A stretch of DNA of 43,922 nucleotides, from positions 1 through 43,922 of IMG/VR virus record IMGVR_UViG_3300020478_000015; one strand, given 5' to 3'. Origin of the DNA: a virus. The notes below the pieces were generated by a model. It ran no database searches and was not told the DNA's origin. It worked only from the letters and a program-made list of their open reading frames with translations. Shown here piece after piece: positions 27,076 through 34,694 of this stretch. Each line of letters opens with the position of its first letter. The first letter of the stretch is position 1. The position numbers and the translations under genes are program-made.

Positions 27076-27266
27076 TGCCTCGACCAGAACATCCCGGCCC
27101 TTTGGCTTTTCCTCACGAGATAGATCGCTGGGAAGCGTACCCACCAGATGACTTCTTCGATGAGAACGGCGACGAGGTGCAGTTCGTTTGGGATCAGTCT
27201 CTTTTGGAATGGGTGCTCCCCGGTTATCACCGTGACCCCGATAACTACGAATGGGTGAAAACATGA
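27075..27266 (+). CDS. Small acidic Trp/Pro-rich protein
   Basis: This 63-aa protein of unknown function contains PRPEHPGPLAFPHEIDRWEA, then DDFFDENGDEVQFVWDQSLL and a Trp-rich end. It is strongly acidic and compact. The start overlaps the adhesin stop (TAATG), so it is co-translated with it and may act on it as chaperone or cap. A 37-nt gap with the palindrome TAACTAGTTA (27294-27303) follows. Confidence 0.6.
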   Translation: MPRPEHPGPLAFPHEIDRWEAYPPDDFFDENGDEVQFVWDQSLLEWVLPGYHRDPDNYEWVKT

Positions 27267-27303
27267 ATTACGGTTGTCGCCCGTCGGTACTAATTAACTA
27301 GTT

Positions 27304-28224
27304 ATGCCTGCCGTTGCGTACCGCAACGCCGAGCTGTACCGGCACGAGGCGAAGTACCAGTTTGGTGTTTTCCCTCTCAAGTATCGGAACACGTATGACT
27401 ACCGGTCGAAGGTCACCTATCGAAACGGGGTAGACGATCCGATCTCTGACACGTTCAGTGTTGCTGACTCGGCAACGCTAACCGTTGATGTCACTCCGAC
27501 GGACACGATCAATCTCACGGAGTCAACTCCGAACATTAGTGTCGAGTCGCTTGCAGCTCAGGGAACGACTGACTCGCAGCAGTTCCTTGAGGCCACTATT
27601 GGAACGGTGGGCCTGAACCTCACCGAAGCTATCAGTGGTGCTGAGACCTTAAACACTCAGGGCACGTCGGTTAATTCAACTGACTCAAGTACCGGTACCG
27701 AAGGTACTCCCGGCCTGTTCTTCACCCTTCAAACAGACTCTGGTTCTGGCAATGACAACTGGGTGTCGACCACTGTCACGATGACACTCACCGATGCTGC
27801 TGCAGCTCTGGAAGCTCTGGGAGCTGTGGCTATCTCGTCGACTGACACGTTCAGCTACTCGTACGGCTCGTCGATGCAGTACCGCACGAACTTCCAGTAC
27901 CAGAATATTCGTGATTACCGTTACCGATTCGGTCACATGGCCATCGGCTACCAAAGCGATTATCCCTATCGGATGGAGGGCATGTACGGCGAGGGCCTCA
28001 TGTCCGGGATCATGGTGGATGTGGCTCCTGTGGATGCGGAGAATATGTCAGCTCTGGAGGAGCTGGACTATTCAGGCGGCGGAAATAACAGGGTCACAGC
28101 TCAGTCAGACGAGATTCTTGTGGCTTTCAATATCACTGGCCCATTCGGTGAAGTGGCCCAGCATTTAAGCCATATTGCCGTTAATAGGTACCGCCCGACC
28201 CCTTCAGCGGTGCGTAGAAAGTGA
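27304..28224 (+). CDS. Tyr/Arg-rich structural protein
   Basis: This 306-aa protein has no recognised family. Two Tyr-dense segments, about 6-42 (YRNAELYRHEAKYQF and so on) and about 192-230 (YQNIRDYRYRFGHM), flank a low-complexity Thr/Ser/Asp-rich region (ADSATLTVDVTPTDTINL) that looks like beta repeats. The C-terminus is a mixed domain with Arg-rich end. The start lacks a clear Shine-Dalgarno sequence and is preceded by the palindrome TAACTAGTTA. It lies in the tail/fibre block and is probably a virion component; the Tyr repeats could mediate stacking or sugar contact. Confidence 0.6.
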   Translation: MPAVAYRNAELYRHEAKYQFGVFPLKYRNTYDYRSKVTYRNGVDDPISDTFSVADSATLTVDVTPTDTINLTESTPNISVESLAAQGTTDSQQFLEATIGTVGLNLTEAISGAETLNTQGTSVNSTDSSTGTEGTPGLFFTLQTDSGSGNDNWVSTTVTMTLTDAAAALEALGAVAISSTDTFSYSYGSSMQYRTNFQYQNIRDYRYRFGHMAIGYQSDYPYRMEGMYGEGLMSGIMVDVAPVDAENMSALEELDYSGGGNNRVTAQSDEILVAFNITGPFGEVAQHLSHIAVNRYRPTPSAVRRK

Positions 28225-28247
28225 CGTTTCAGGGGTAGGAGTATGAG

Positions 28248-29159
28248 ATGGCTACGACAACCACGGTGACCCTCGGCGGGCTCATAGATGACACGTTAGA
28301 AATGTTATATCGCACTAGCGAACGTCCCTTCCAGGTCACAGTTGGATCAAGCGCATTGGACTCCCCCACCGATACAACCTTGACGGTCGATGACGCTAGT
28401 CGTGTACAAGCGACTGACGTTCTTGAAATTGGTGACGAGCTGATGTTGATAACGGCGAAGAGCAATGATTCGACGCCCGTTTTGACCGTTAGCCGGGGTT
28501 ACGCAGGGAGCACCGCAACAAGCGGTCACGCAACGGATGCGACCGCACTAATTAATCCACCGTGGCCCCGCTCTTCTATCAGTGACTGGATTCAACGTTG
28601 CTTTAAGTCCGTCATGAATGCCCAGCTTCCGCACAGAGTGACGGAGTCAATGACCCGGACCACTGACATGCAGTGGGTGCTGATGCCAGAGAACACCATG
28701 AGGGTGTACTCGGTTCGTCACATGATTGGTCAGACTGGCCGCATCATTGATATTGGTGGCTGGCAGTTCGAGCAGGACTTGCCGACTGGTGTGGTGTCGA
28801 CAGGTAAGGCGCTTCGTACACCAACGTCAGTGGAGAACAACGACTCGATCATTGTGGTCTATCAGACTCCTTACGCTTTTACCGGGTCTGGTGATGCTGC
28901 AACAATCGATGTGCCTATTGGAGCTGAGGACATCCCAGCTCTGTGGGCGGCGGCATACGCCGTCACTCGTCGAGAAGTGAACCGTACCGACGTGGACAAG
29001 ATCGAGGAGTGGAACCAAGAGGCCGCTATGCGGCAGGGAGTTAACCTTCGTTGGGCTCGAGAACTTTGGGGCGAGGTCTACCGGCGAATCGACGAAGCCA
29101 AGTCAATGCAGGGCCTGCCTAAATACAGGACCTACAGAAAGATGCCTCACTTACTATGA
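28248..29159 (+). CDS. Probable head-tail adaptor or minor tail protein
   Basis: The product is 303 aa. The N-terminal helix LGGLIDDTLEMLYR is followed by a beta module (TTLTVDDASRVQATDVLEIG then LMLITAKS, VLTVSRGYAGSTA) of a kind frequent in phage minor structural proteins. The C-terminal part is helical (ALWAAAYAVTRREVNRTD, RWARELWGEVYRRIDEAK) with paired Arg/Glu. A helical bundle after a beta module is compatible with an adaptor or neck protein, but I cannot assign it. The ribosome site GTAGGAG is good; the end overlaps the next start (ATGA). Confidence 0.55.
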   Translation: MATTTTVTLGGLIDDTLEMLYRTSERPFQVTVGSSALDSPTDTTLTVDDASRVQATDVLEIGDELMLITAKSNDSTPVLTVSRGYAGSTATSGHATDATALINPPWPRSSISDWIQRCFKSVMNAQLPHRVTESMTRTTDMQWVLMPENTMRVYSVRHMIGQTGRIIDIGGWQFEQDLPTGVVSTGKALRTPTSVENNDSIIVVYQTPYAFTGSGDAATIDVPIGAEDIPALWAAAYAVTRREVNRTDVDKIEEWNQEAAMRQGVNLRWARELWGEVYRRIDEAKSMQGLPKYRTYRKMPHLL

Positions 29160-30187
29160 GTCTCACACGATCATTCCAGAACCTTGTCCAAGGCAAGTTA
29201 AATACTGCTATCGCTTCTGGTGGGGCGACTTCGATCTCTGTCAACATTGACGGTAATTTCACTGCGCCTACCAGCCTTTCAGCCTCTAACTATCTGATGA
29301 TGGTTATAGACCCTGAGGGCGATGAGCATGCCCCGGAGATCGTGAAGGTCACAGGTGTTAGCGGTTCTTCGAACCCGTACACGTTGACTGTGGTTCGTGG
29401 CCAAGAGTCAACTTCAGCTCAAGCCTGGGACGCTGGTCGCACGATTGTGGCTGCGCTTACTTCAGGGATCATGGACGATCTCATGATGACTACGTCGAAT
29501 CTGACGTATAACCACACCTATGAAAGATTAGGGATTAAAGATGCAACCGCTCCGGGAACTTGGACTGCGGGAGCTGATACGCCTGATCAGGCTTTACATA
29601 TTTATACGGCTGATCCTGCGATTCAGCTTGAGCACACCACTGGCAACATCACGTCATTGATCTCTGGTGCTGCGAACGGTGAGCTGACCATTGAGTCAGA
29701 CACAGCAACAGCCGCTGGTGCTACCGCAGCAGTGAAGCTGAAAGTGCAAGGCAGTGACCGGTTGGAAGCACACCCTCTTGGTGTCACTGTGACTGGTGCT
29801 CTAGCTAAGACAAGCGGAACTTTCGATATTACACATCCACTGTTAGGAGAGGAGAAACGACTTCGTCACTCTTTCGTGGAGGGCCCTCGGGCAGATCTGA
29901 TCTATCGAGGTTCCGTCACTCTCGACTCCAGTGAAGTGGAGGTGTGCATGGACGCTGAAGCCGGGATGACTCCGGGGACGTTTGAGGCCCTGTCGAGGGA
30001 TCCTTGGTCGATTGTGTCTTGCCCGAGTGGCTCTCCAGTCAAATGGGAAATGAACGGCTGCTGTCTAACCATTAAAGGTGAGATCGGTCAACAGGCGATG
30101 TGGATTGTCATCAGTGAACGTCAAGACCCTGAGTATCTCGCTACCGAAATGACCGACGACGACGGCAACTTAATCGTCGAGTACTAA
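29156..30187 (+). CDS. Tail fibre protein with conserved C-terminal domain
   Basis: The product is 343 aa. Residues about 20-95 form a module like that in the preceding protein (SISVNIDGNFTAPTSLSASN, LTVVRGQESTSAQAW). A middle segment with AIQLEHTTGNITSLI and LTIESDTATAAG is typical of trimeric fibre shafts. The C-terminal domain begins with SGTFDITHPLLGEEKRLRHS then EGPRADLIYRGSVTL, a pattern widely shared by phage and bacterial fibre-like proteins. It is therefore probably a trimeric fibre tip or shaft. It overlaps its neighbours by ATGA and TAATG. Confidence 0.65.
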   Translation: MSLTRSFQNLVQGKLNTAIASGGATSISVNIDGNFTAPTSLSASNYLMMVIDPEGDEHAPEIVKVTGVSGSSNPYTLTVVRGQESTSAQAWDAGRTIVAALTSGIMDDLMMTTSNLTYNHTYERLGIKDATAPGTWTAGADTPDQALHIYTADPAIQLEHTTGNITSLISGAANGELTIESDTATAAGATAAVKLKVQGSDRLEAHPLGVTVTGALAKTSGTFDITHPLLGEEKRLRHSFVEGPRADLIYRGSVTLDSSEVEVCMDAEAGMTPGTFEALSRDPWSIVSCPSGSPVKWEMNGCCLTIKGEIGQQAMWIVISERQDPEYLATEMTDDDGNLIVEY

Positions 30188-30867
30188 TGACCGCCCTTGC
30201 TCTTTCAGCGTTAGGGCGCAAAGCAGTCGCCGGTTCAGCTCCAGCGCCCGGTACTGCTCCTACTACTACAGGAGTGACAGCCACGAACGCTCCTGCGAAC
30301 GTTGACGCTTTGTCCACTGTGAGCTGGAGTTTTAACAGCCCGGATGGAAAGAATCAGGGGGCGTATCGTGTACAAGCTCAGAATTCAGCGCAGTCGGTCA
30401 CGCATTGGGATAGTGGTTGGAGGACTGGCCTTGATCTCTCTCTTGCTGTGGATATGGACGAAAATGCAATCCCGGCCGCTGTAACGAAATGGAAAGTATC
30501 GACCCGTGATAGCTCTGGGGTTCACGCTCCTGAGGCTTCTTCAGCGGATGTCGATTACACAGCGTGGGGCACACCTACTGTGACAATCACCACGTTGGAG
30601 GGGGTAGCGAAACCCGCTGACGATCAGATGACGATCACTCAGGCAACCGACGTCACTCTGGATTGGTCGTTCTCCGATGGAAGTAACACCCAAGCTCAGT
30701 ATCGGGTTCGGGTTGTTGACCCGGACGCTACCGAATTCGTTCATTTCGATTCAGGATGGACAACCGGGTCAGGCACATCGTTTGATATTCCGTTCACGTT
30801 TATGAGTGGGCAGAACTATTCGATCAGGTTGCAAGCAAAGAATAACTATGGCCTGAGGTCTAGCTGA
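30187..30867 (+). CDS. Tandem Ig/Fn3-like tail protein
   Basis: This 226-aa protein has two clearly related halves. VSWSFNSPDGKNQGAYRVQA with HWDSGWRTGLDL in the first matches LDWSFSDGSNTQAQYRVRV with HFDSGWTTGSGT in the second. Each is a beta-sandwich of fibronectin-III type, as often decorates phage tail proteins and aids carbohydrate binding. The N-terminal about 45 residues are Ala/Pro/Thr linker. The end overlaps the next gene by one base (TGATG). The domain type is inferred from strand pattern; the duplication is seen directly. Confidence 0.65.
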   Translation: MTALALSALGRKAVAGSAPAPGTAPTTTGVTATNAPANVDALSTVSWSFNSPDGKNQGAYRVQAQNSAQSVTHWDSGWRTGLDLSLAVDMDENAIPAAVTKWKVSTRDSSGVHAPEASSADVDYTAWGTPTVTITTLEGVAKPADDQMTITQATDVTLDWSFSDGSNTQAQYRVRVVDPDATEFVHFDSGWTTGSGTSFDIPFTFMSGQNYSIRLQAKNNYGLRSS

Positions 30868-32780
30868 TGGCCAGTGAAGACACACTCCTAGTATCTGTCG
30901 AGTATCCCGACGTTCATGCGTTCGCTGACGAGAACGCTGTTGGTCGTCTCTATCAGGTTGGCATTAACGGGACTGGCTACATGTTGGCGGATAACCCCGA
31001 TAAGGGCATGGAGTATTTACGAACGATTGTTCCTTTGGATCCTCAACGTCTAGCTACTTCAGACACTCCGTTCTCTGAAGCGATCGAGAGGTACAGCTTC
31101 GCAGCCGCTGATGACTGGGATGCAGGTGCCGGTCAGAAGTATTACCACCGAGGAGCTTCAACGGCTTCTGCTTACTGGGACAGCGTGGGGTTAGATCCCT
31201 TCACTGAGAAAGGTCGAATCAAACTATTAAATGCGACTGTCCTTGAAGAAGCTGAAACGTATGCCGGACTTAAGCTCGTGGTTGTTGGAGATGACCTTTA
31301 CTACGTCTCGTCAGCTACGGAGGTTTCTCGAATCCAGGCGGCTGGCGGATCGCCTTCAGACATCACTGTTGCTGGCGGCATCACAATTAACGACCTTGCC
31401 TCCGACGGCCAGTATTGGTACGCAGCGGATGGTGATGACATCTACCGGGGGACTACTTCCACACCGGGTGCCGCATGGTCGACACAGGATGCTCTCTCAG
31501 TCACTTGGGCTGCGGGGCGGATCTGTGCAGCGGTCAAGTCTTCGGGGTCGACCGCAAACCGATTCACCACCCTCAACGATTCAGGAGCTGAGGAGAAGGC
31601 CCAAGGTCATTTAACTCTGCCTGTTGGTTCGACGATCACTCTTGGCGACACATCGAACGGGCATTTCTATTTCGGTGGCTACGCCGGAACTAACGGCAGT
31701 GTGTATGCATGGAAGCTCGGGGTCGACGAGTCGGGAGACTTCTTCGTACCGTTCGAAGCATTAAAGATGCCTGGGGGAATGATCCCCACTTCAGTAGCCA
31801 CTGGTGGTGGCTATGTGTGGGTTCGTGGGTATCGACCAGAAGGTTCGAGCGCAGGGCAAGCAGTCATCTTGCAGTGTGTGCCTGACGGATCAGGGGCTCT
31901 AGTAGCAACAACGGTTGTTGAGCTGGCAGAGATAGGAACCTCGGCTGATCATCAGGTCGGTGCGTTTGCCGCTTATGAGGATCTGATGCTGTTTGGTTGG
32001 AAGACCATGACCGGAAGCAAAGCTGGGGTCGGAGCTGTCAGCTTGACCACAGGTGGATATGCGAAGTGGTATCAAGCAGCCCTCGACGGCGACGTGACCT
32101 CAATTGCTGTCTGGCAGGGCCTACCTGTCTTTGCCGTGAAGGACCGAGGTATTTACCGGGTGGACAGTACAGCGTTCGAAACTGCAGGCACACTGGAGAC
32201 AAGTCTCTTCGATGGTGCGTCAGCTCTGTTCAAGATCTGGGATGACGTGTCGCTAACTATGGACCCGCTGGGGACAGGGGAGTCGATTACTGCTTCAGTC
32301 ACTGTGGACGGTGGAGCGAACTTCACAGCTCTAGCGAACGGTTCAGTGTCTGAGTCATTGAAGTCTCATACGGTAGCTATTTCTAAGCAGGCAAAAGAGC
32401 TTGGGTTGAAGCTTGAGTTTGTTGGCAACGGTTCAGGGGATTGTGCTCTCACGTTCTTGTCAACTCGGTTCCACCCGCTCGGTCTGGCGGACACGTTGGT
32501 GCAGATACCTGTCGATTGTGGGGACTTTCTTAAAGGACTTAACGGTGCTCCTCTCCCAGAGAATGGGGAGGGAGCTGGTGCTCTCAGAGCGAGAGATCTA
32601 CAAAACCTTGTGCAGACCAGAGTGCGCTTCCAGGACATCGACTGGCACGTCACAGGAGCCACGGAGAGCTACGAAGTGGAATCTTGTGAGGTGGAGGCTG
32701 TAACGCTGTATGAGCCCTCCAGAAGCGGCTCTGCGCTGCGTATGATTGCAAAACTAACCCTAAGAAAGGTTGGCTCGTAA
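30867..32780 (+). CDS. Large beta-rich minor tail protein
   Basis: The product is 637 aa. Residues about 150-440 are regularly spaced strand units (LVVVGDDLYYVSSATEVSRI, SDGQYWYAADGDDIYRG, TSVATGGGYVWVRGY, DVTSIAVWQGLPVFAVKDRG), reading like a beta-propeller. The C-terminal part is beta-sandwich-like (SITASVTVDGGANFTALANG) and ends with an Arg-rich strand region. This architecture is common in minor tail proteins of actinophages. It closes the structural arm. A hairpin and duplicated start site follow, before the holin. No enzyme motif was seen. Confidence 0.6.
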   Translation: MASEDTLLVSVEYPDVHAFADENAVGRLYQVGINGTGYMLADNPDKGMEYLRTIVPLDPQRLATSDTPFSEAIERYSFAAADDWDAGAGQKYYHRGASTASAYWDSVGLDPFTEKGRIKLLNATVLEEAETYAGLKLVVVGDDLYYVSSATEVSRIQAAGGSPSDITVAGGITINDLASDGQYWYAADGDDIYRGTTSTPGAAWSTQDALSVTWAAGRICAAVKSSGSTANRFTTLNDSGAEEKAQGHLTLPVGSTITLGDTSNGHFYFGGYAGTNGSVYAWKLGVDESGDFFVPFEALKMPGGMIPTSVATGGGYVWVRGYRPEGSSAGQAVILQCVPDGSGALVATTVVELAEIGTSADHQVGAFAAYEDLMLFGWKTMTGSKAGVGAVSLTTGGYAKWYQAALDGDVTSIAVWQGLPVFAVKDRGIYRVDSTAFETAGTLETSLFDGASALFKIWDDVSLTMDPLGTGESITASVTVDGGANFTALANGSVSESLKSHTVAISKQAKELGLKLEFVGNGSGDCALTFLSTRFHPLGLADTLVQIPVDCGDFLKGLNGAPLPENGEGAGALRARDLQNLVQTRVRFQDIDWHVTGATESYEVESCEVEAVTLYEPSRSGSALRMIAKLTLRKVGS

Positions 32781-32789
32781 CCACCTTTC

Positions 32790-32813
32790 GGGAGACCTAA
32801 TGGAGGTCTAATG
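32790..32813 (+). promoter_or_regulatory. Duplicated start site and SD hairpin before the holin
   Basis: GGAGACCTAATG (32791-32802) and GGAGGTCTAATG (32802-32813) are adjacent direct repeats differing at two bases, so the ribosome site plus ATG is present twice. The first ATG (32800) opens a three-codon ORF (Met-Glu-Val-stop, 32800-32811) whose TAA overlaps the holin ATG as TAATG. AGACCT (32793-32798) and AGGTCT (32804-32809) pair perfectly around a 5-nt loop, placing the holin's GGAGG partly in the stem. This suggests structural and reinitiation control of holin translation, by analogy with dual-start holin genes. Confidence 0.6.
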
Positions 32814-33014
32814 ACTATTCAAGTTAAACAAAGGCAAGTCGGGTGGAAGAGCGTTATCGAGAAGTCGGTAAGCACTTTTGTTCAGAGCTTCCTATCGATA
32901 TTCGTGCTCGCTGATCTTTCATCAGCTAAAGGAGCCTTTACCGCTGCTGGTGCAGCATCTCTGTCCGTTCTCAAGAACGCAGTGAAGGACTGGAACACGA
33001 AGGTCGATGCCTAA
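32811..33014 (+). CDS. Holin, r1t-like
   Basis: This 67-aa lysis-timing membrane protein is inferred to oligomerise in the host membrane and open it to endolysin. Residues 13-34 (SVIEKSVSTFVQSFLSIFVLAD) are amphipathic to hydrophobic. Residues about 40-60 (GAFTAAGAASLSVLKNAVKD) form a second weakly hydrophobic segment. The order WK-S-ER/EK..TF.Q and A.AA..S.LK resembles small r1t-type holins of Gram-positive phages. Its end overlaps the following Lys-rich ORF. Its start is under the unusual control element at 32790-32813. The cognate endolysin lies far away on the opposite strand. Confidence 0.7.
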   Translation: MTIQVKQRQVGWKSVIEKSVSTFVQSFLSIFVLADLSSAKGAFTAAGAASLSVLKNAVKDWNTKVDA

Positions 33015-33081
33015 GAAGAAGAAGGCGACGGGCAAGAAGAAAGCTCCCGCCAAGAAAAAGAAAAAGGCAATGGGCTATTGA
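33007..33081 (+). CDS. Lysine-rich 24-aa micropeptide
   Basis: This is a 24-codon ORF, half of whose residues are Lys, in blocks (PKKKKATGKKKAPAKKKKKA) ending in MGY. The ATG overlaps the holin stop region, and the TGA overlaps the TTG start of the next gene (TTGA). That coupling on both sides supports translation. The composition resembles histone-H1-like tails or protamine-like DNA-binding peptides. It could condense DNA in the head, bind RNA or membranes, or affect lysis. It may simply link translation of its neighbours. Function is not established. Confidence 0.55.
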   Translation: MPKKKKATGKKKAPAKKKKKAMGY

Positions 33082-33302
33082 AACTCTGCCCACATTGCGG
33101 AGAGTTGGGTGACGGCGGCATTTGGTGCCCGCACTGCAATCTTGCCTACGACCTCGATGAGGCTCGCAAGACACTTAGCTCCATAAAGACGAAAGGGTTC
33201 ACCGGGGCTGGCTCGGTGAACCCCAACGTGGAAAAGTTTTGGGCGACTGGTGACCCCTCGGTCTTTGCCAAACCCGGTGCCCCCGATTATCAAGGGGGCT
33301 AG
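33078..33302 (+). CDS. Small zinc-ribbon protein
   Basis: This 74-aa protein has C4-x2-C7 and C17-x2-C20, both as CPHC knuckles, forming a classic zinc ribbon at the N-terminus. The rest is polar with KTLSSIKTKGFTGAGSVNPN. The TTG start overlaps the stop of the Lys-rich peptide. Zinc ribbons of this type bind nucleic acid or protein; the role here is unknown. The coding sequence contains a perfect 10-bp inverted repeat (33195-33223). Confidence 0.65.
   Translation: MKLCPHCGELGDGGIWCPHCNLAYDLDEARKTLSSIKTKGFTGAGSVNPNVEKFWATGDPSVFAKPGAPDYQGG
33195..33223 (+). promoter_or_regulatory. Perfect 10-bp stem-loop inside a coding region
   Basis: GGGTTCACCG (33195-33204) and CGGTGAACCC (33214-33223) are perfectly complementary across a 9-nt loop. 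A short T run (33237-33240) lies 13 nt further on, too far for a canonical terminator. The position, near the end of the late arm and about 250 nt from the convergent integrase end, allows roles in mRNA 3'-end formation or as a recombinase/regulator site. Confidence 0.45.
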
Positions 33303-33312
33303 GTGTTCCCCT

Positions 33313-33510
33313 ATGAGGACGCTGGCAGCCATCCTTGCGGGATGGGAGTTAGCAGCGATCCTGAGTGGCAGGTTCCCAACGATTAGTGCGATGTGGTGGA
33401 AATACAGAGATCACCACATCGGTCGAGTGGTTTTGGGGACGGCATGGTCGTATCTGACGTGGCATCTGTGGACTGATCAGAAGTCGAGTCCGGCTGAACG
33501 AACTGCTTGA
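33313..33510 (+). CDS. Small membrane protein at the end of the late arm
   Basis: This 65-aa protein has two hydrophobic stretches: residues 3-19 (LAAILAGWELAAILSG) and about 36-50 (IGRVVLGTAWSYLTWHLW), with a basic/aromatic middle. ATG 33313 is preferred over an upstream frame start at 33250 lying inside the zinc-ribbon gene; AGGTG is a modest ribosome site. Its last 34 nt overlap the 3' end of the convergent integrase gene. Close to the holin, it may be an antiholin or accessory lysis protein; this is inferred from topology and place. Confidence 0.55.
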   Translation: MRTLAAILAGWELAAILSGRFPTISAMWWKYRDHHIGRVVLGTAWSYLTWHLWTDQKSSPAERTA

Positions 33511-34442
33511 GCCGCAGCGTCAGGACGAGTTTCTAAATATCGTTCGGTGGTTGAGACATCAGAGTGACGCATTGCTTTAGACACCTGGTAGATGTCAATC
33601 CTTTTGAACATCAATCCGGCGAAGGTCCTCCGCATGTCGTGCGGAGTGAACTTGATGCCTGACAAGTCTGAGTACTTGCGAACGATTCTGCCTATAGCCG
33701 TGTTCGAGATCCCTTCGTTATCCCAAAGGGCTCGGATCGATCGCTCTGGTAGGAAGAGGCCGGTCTGTGGATCTACTCCGACAGCTTCGTTACAGAATGG
33801 GGGGAGGACGGCGTGATCGTGCGGCCTTCCTTGAATGTCTGCGGCGCATTCAGAGTGCCAGTCAACTAAGCGAAGGAGAGTGTTCTTCGAGATTGAGACG
33901 ATAGCTATCTTTCCTCCTTTGCCGACAAGACTTATTTCCTGACGGTCAAAGTTGACGGCCTTCCAGCGTAACGAGCCAATCTCTTTAGCTCGGAGCCCAG
34001 CGGTGAATCCCAAACGTAGGAGAATGTCATCTCGTCTCCCCTGCTTGTCGTTGGTGTCAACTGTGCCTAGTACTCGTTCAACTTCTTCTTGGGTTAGCCA
34101 GTTGTGCTGGACGACTGGTTGCCCCTTGCCCGTAAAGTGTCTCTTGAGGTGGGCTGCTGGGTCCTCAGAGATCCACCCTTTCCATTGACAGTAACTAAAG
34201 AACCCTTCATATACCTTTCGTCGGCTGCGGATAGTTCCGTCCGATGGGCGTTCACCCGTTCGAGGTCCTTTGCTTACCGGGGTGTAGACGGCTGCTACTA
34301 GGTCCTCTTCGGTGATCGAGTTAAGCTCTAGTTCTTTGTCAAGCTTCCGTATCTCTGAAGAATAGTTCGCCCGAGATCCTGGTTTAACGAGACCTGAGCC
34401 AGGATCATTGAGATAGGTGAATAGTGCTTCTTGGACCTTCAT
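33477..34442 (-). CDS. int: Tyrosine-family integrase
   Basis: This is a site-specific recombinase (321 aa) for prophage integration. The N-terminal SAM-like DNA-binding region spans about 2-105 (EALFTYLNDPGSGLVKPGSR, YEGFFSYCQWKGWI). The catalytic domain contains R151 in GLRAKEIGSLRW, Lys at 175/178 in the GKGGK hairpin, H268-x2-R271 in TPHDMRRTFAG, H293 in MRHSDVSTTERY and the nucleophile Y302. All catalytic residues are present, so it should be active. The start used is ATG 34442, overlapping the upstream stop (ATGA); a longer N-terminus to 34466 would overlap more. It lies at the distal end of the leftward arm and ends convergently with a late gene. No excisionase or obvious attP was found nearby. 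Confidence 0.92.
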   Translation of the reverse strand: MKVQEALFTYLNDPGSGLVKPGSRANYSSEIRKLDKELELNSITEEDLVAAVYTPVSKGPRTGERPSDGTIRSRRKVYEGFFSYCQWKGWISEDPAAHLKRHFTGKGQPVVQHNWLTQEEVERVLGTVDTNDKQGRRDDILLRLGFTAGLRAKEIGSLRWKAVNFDRQEISLVGKGGKIAIVSISKNTLLRLVDWHSECAADIQGRPHDHAVLPPFCNEAVGVDPQTGLFLPERSIRALWDNEGISNTAIGRIVRKYSDLSGIKFTPHDMRRTFAGLMFKRIDIYQVSKAMRHSDVSTTERYLETRPDAAAQAVRSAGLDF

Positions 34443-34642
34443 TCTGCGTGGATCCTGTCGAAGCATGGGGGACAGAAGTACCAGCCGGTTCTCGCCCCTA
34501 TGAGCACTTCCCGTTGATCAGCAGAGAAGTAAGGCCAGACGTTCTGGACTAGCTCCCCTTCTTTGTATTTGTTCCAGTCTTGAGGCCAGATGCTTTCTGT
34601 CTCAGTCTGCCCGCAATCACGACATGTAGCCGATATGTTCAT
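34439..34642 (-). CDS. Small zinc-binding protein upstream of integrase
   Basis: This is a 67-aa protein. The N-terminal CRDCGQ and the C-terminal FCPPCFDRIHAE form two CxxC pairs around a helical centre (QNVWPYFSADQREVLIGART). I recognise this pattern (xxPYLxxxxREFLxSGxCxxCxD) from many small phage proteins of unknown role. ATG 34642 is chosen because it follows a very strong GAGGAGGGG ribosome site. It shares an ATGA overlap with the integrase and is likely co-expressed, so it could influence recombination; this is speculation. Confidence 0.7.
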   Translation of the reverse strand: MNISATCRDCGQTETESIWPQDWNKYKEGELVQNVWPYFSADQREVLIGARTGWYFCPPCFDRIHAE

Positions 34643-34665
34643 AACCCCTCCTCGGTAACCAACCA

Positions 34666-34694
34666 AAGTTAGCGTAGTGAACTTTTATCCGCAA
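34666..34694 (-). promoter_or_regulatory. Candidate promoter for the zinc protein-integrase pair
   Basis: On the minus strand, TTGCGG (34694-34689) and TAACTT (34671-34666) are separated by 17 nt, about 24 nt upstream of ATG 34642. This is one of the few gaps in the leftward arm. The match to consensus is partial; integrase could be expressed independently from here. Confidence 0.3.

Noticed and set aside
34241-34285. GTTCGAGGTCC segment inside integrase as a tRNA-derived attP
   Set aside because: The flanking arms do not pair as a T-arm and the segment is ordinary integrase coding sequence.
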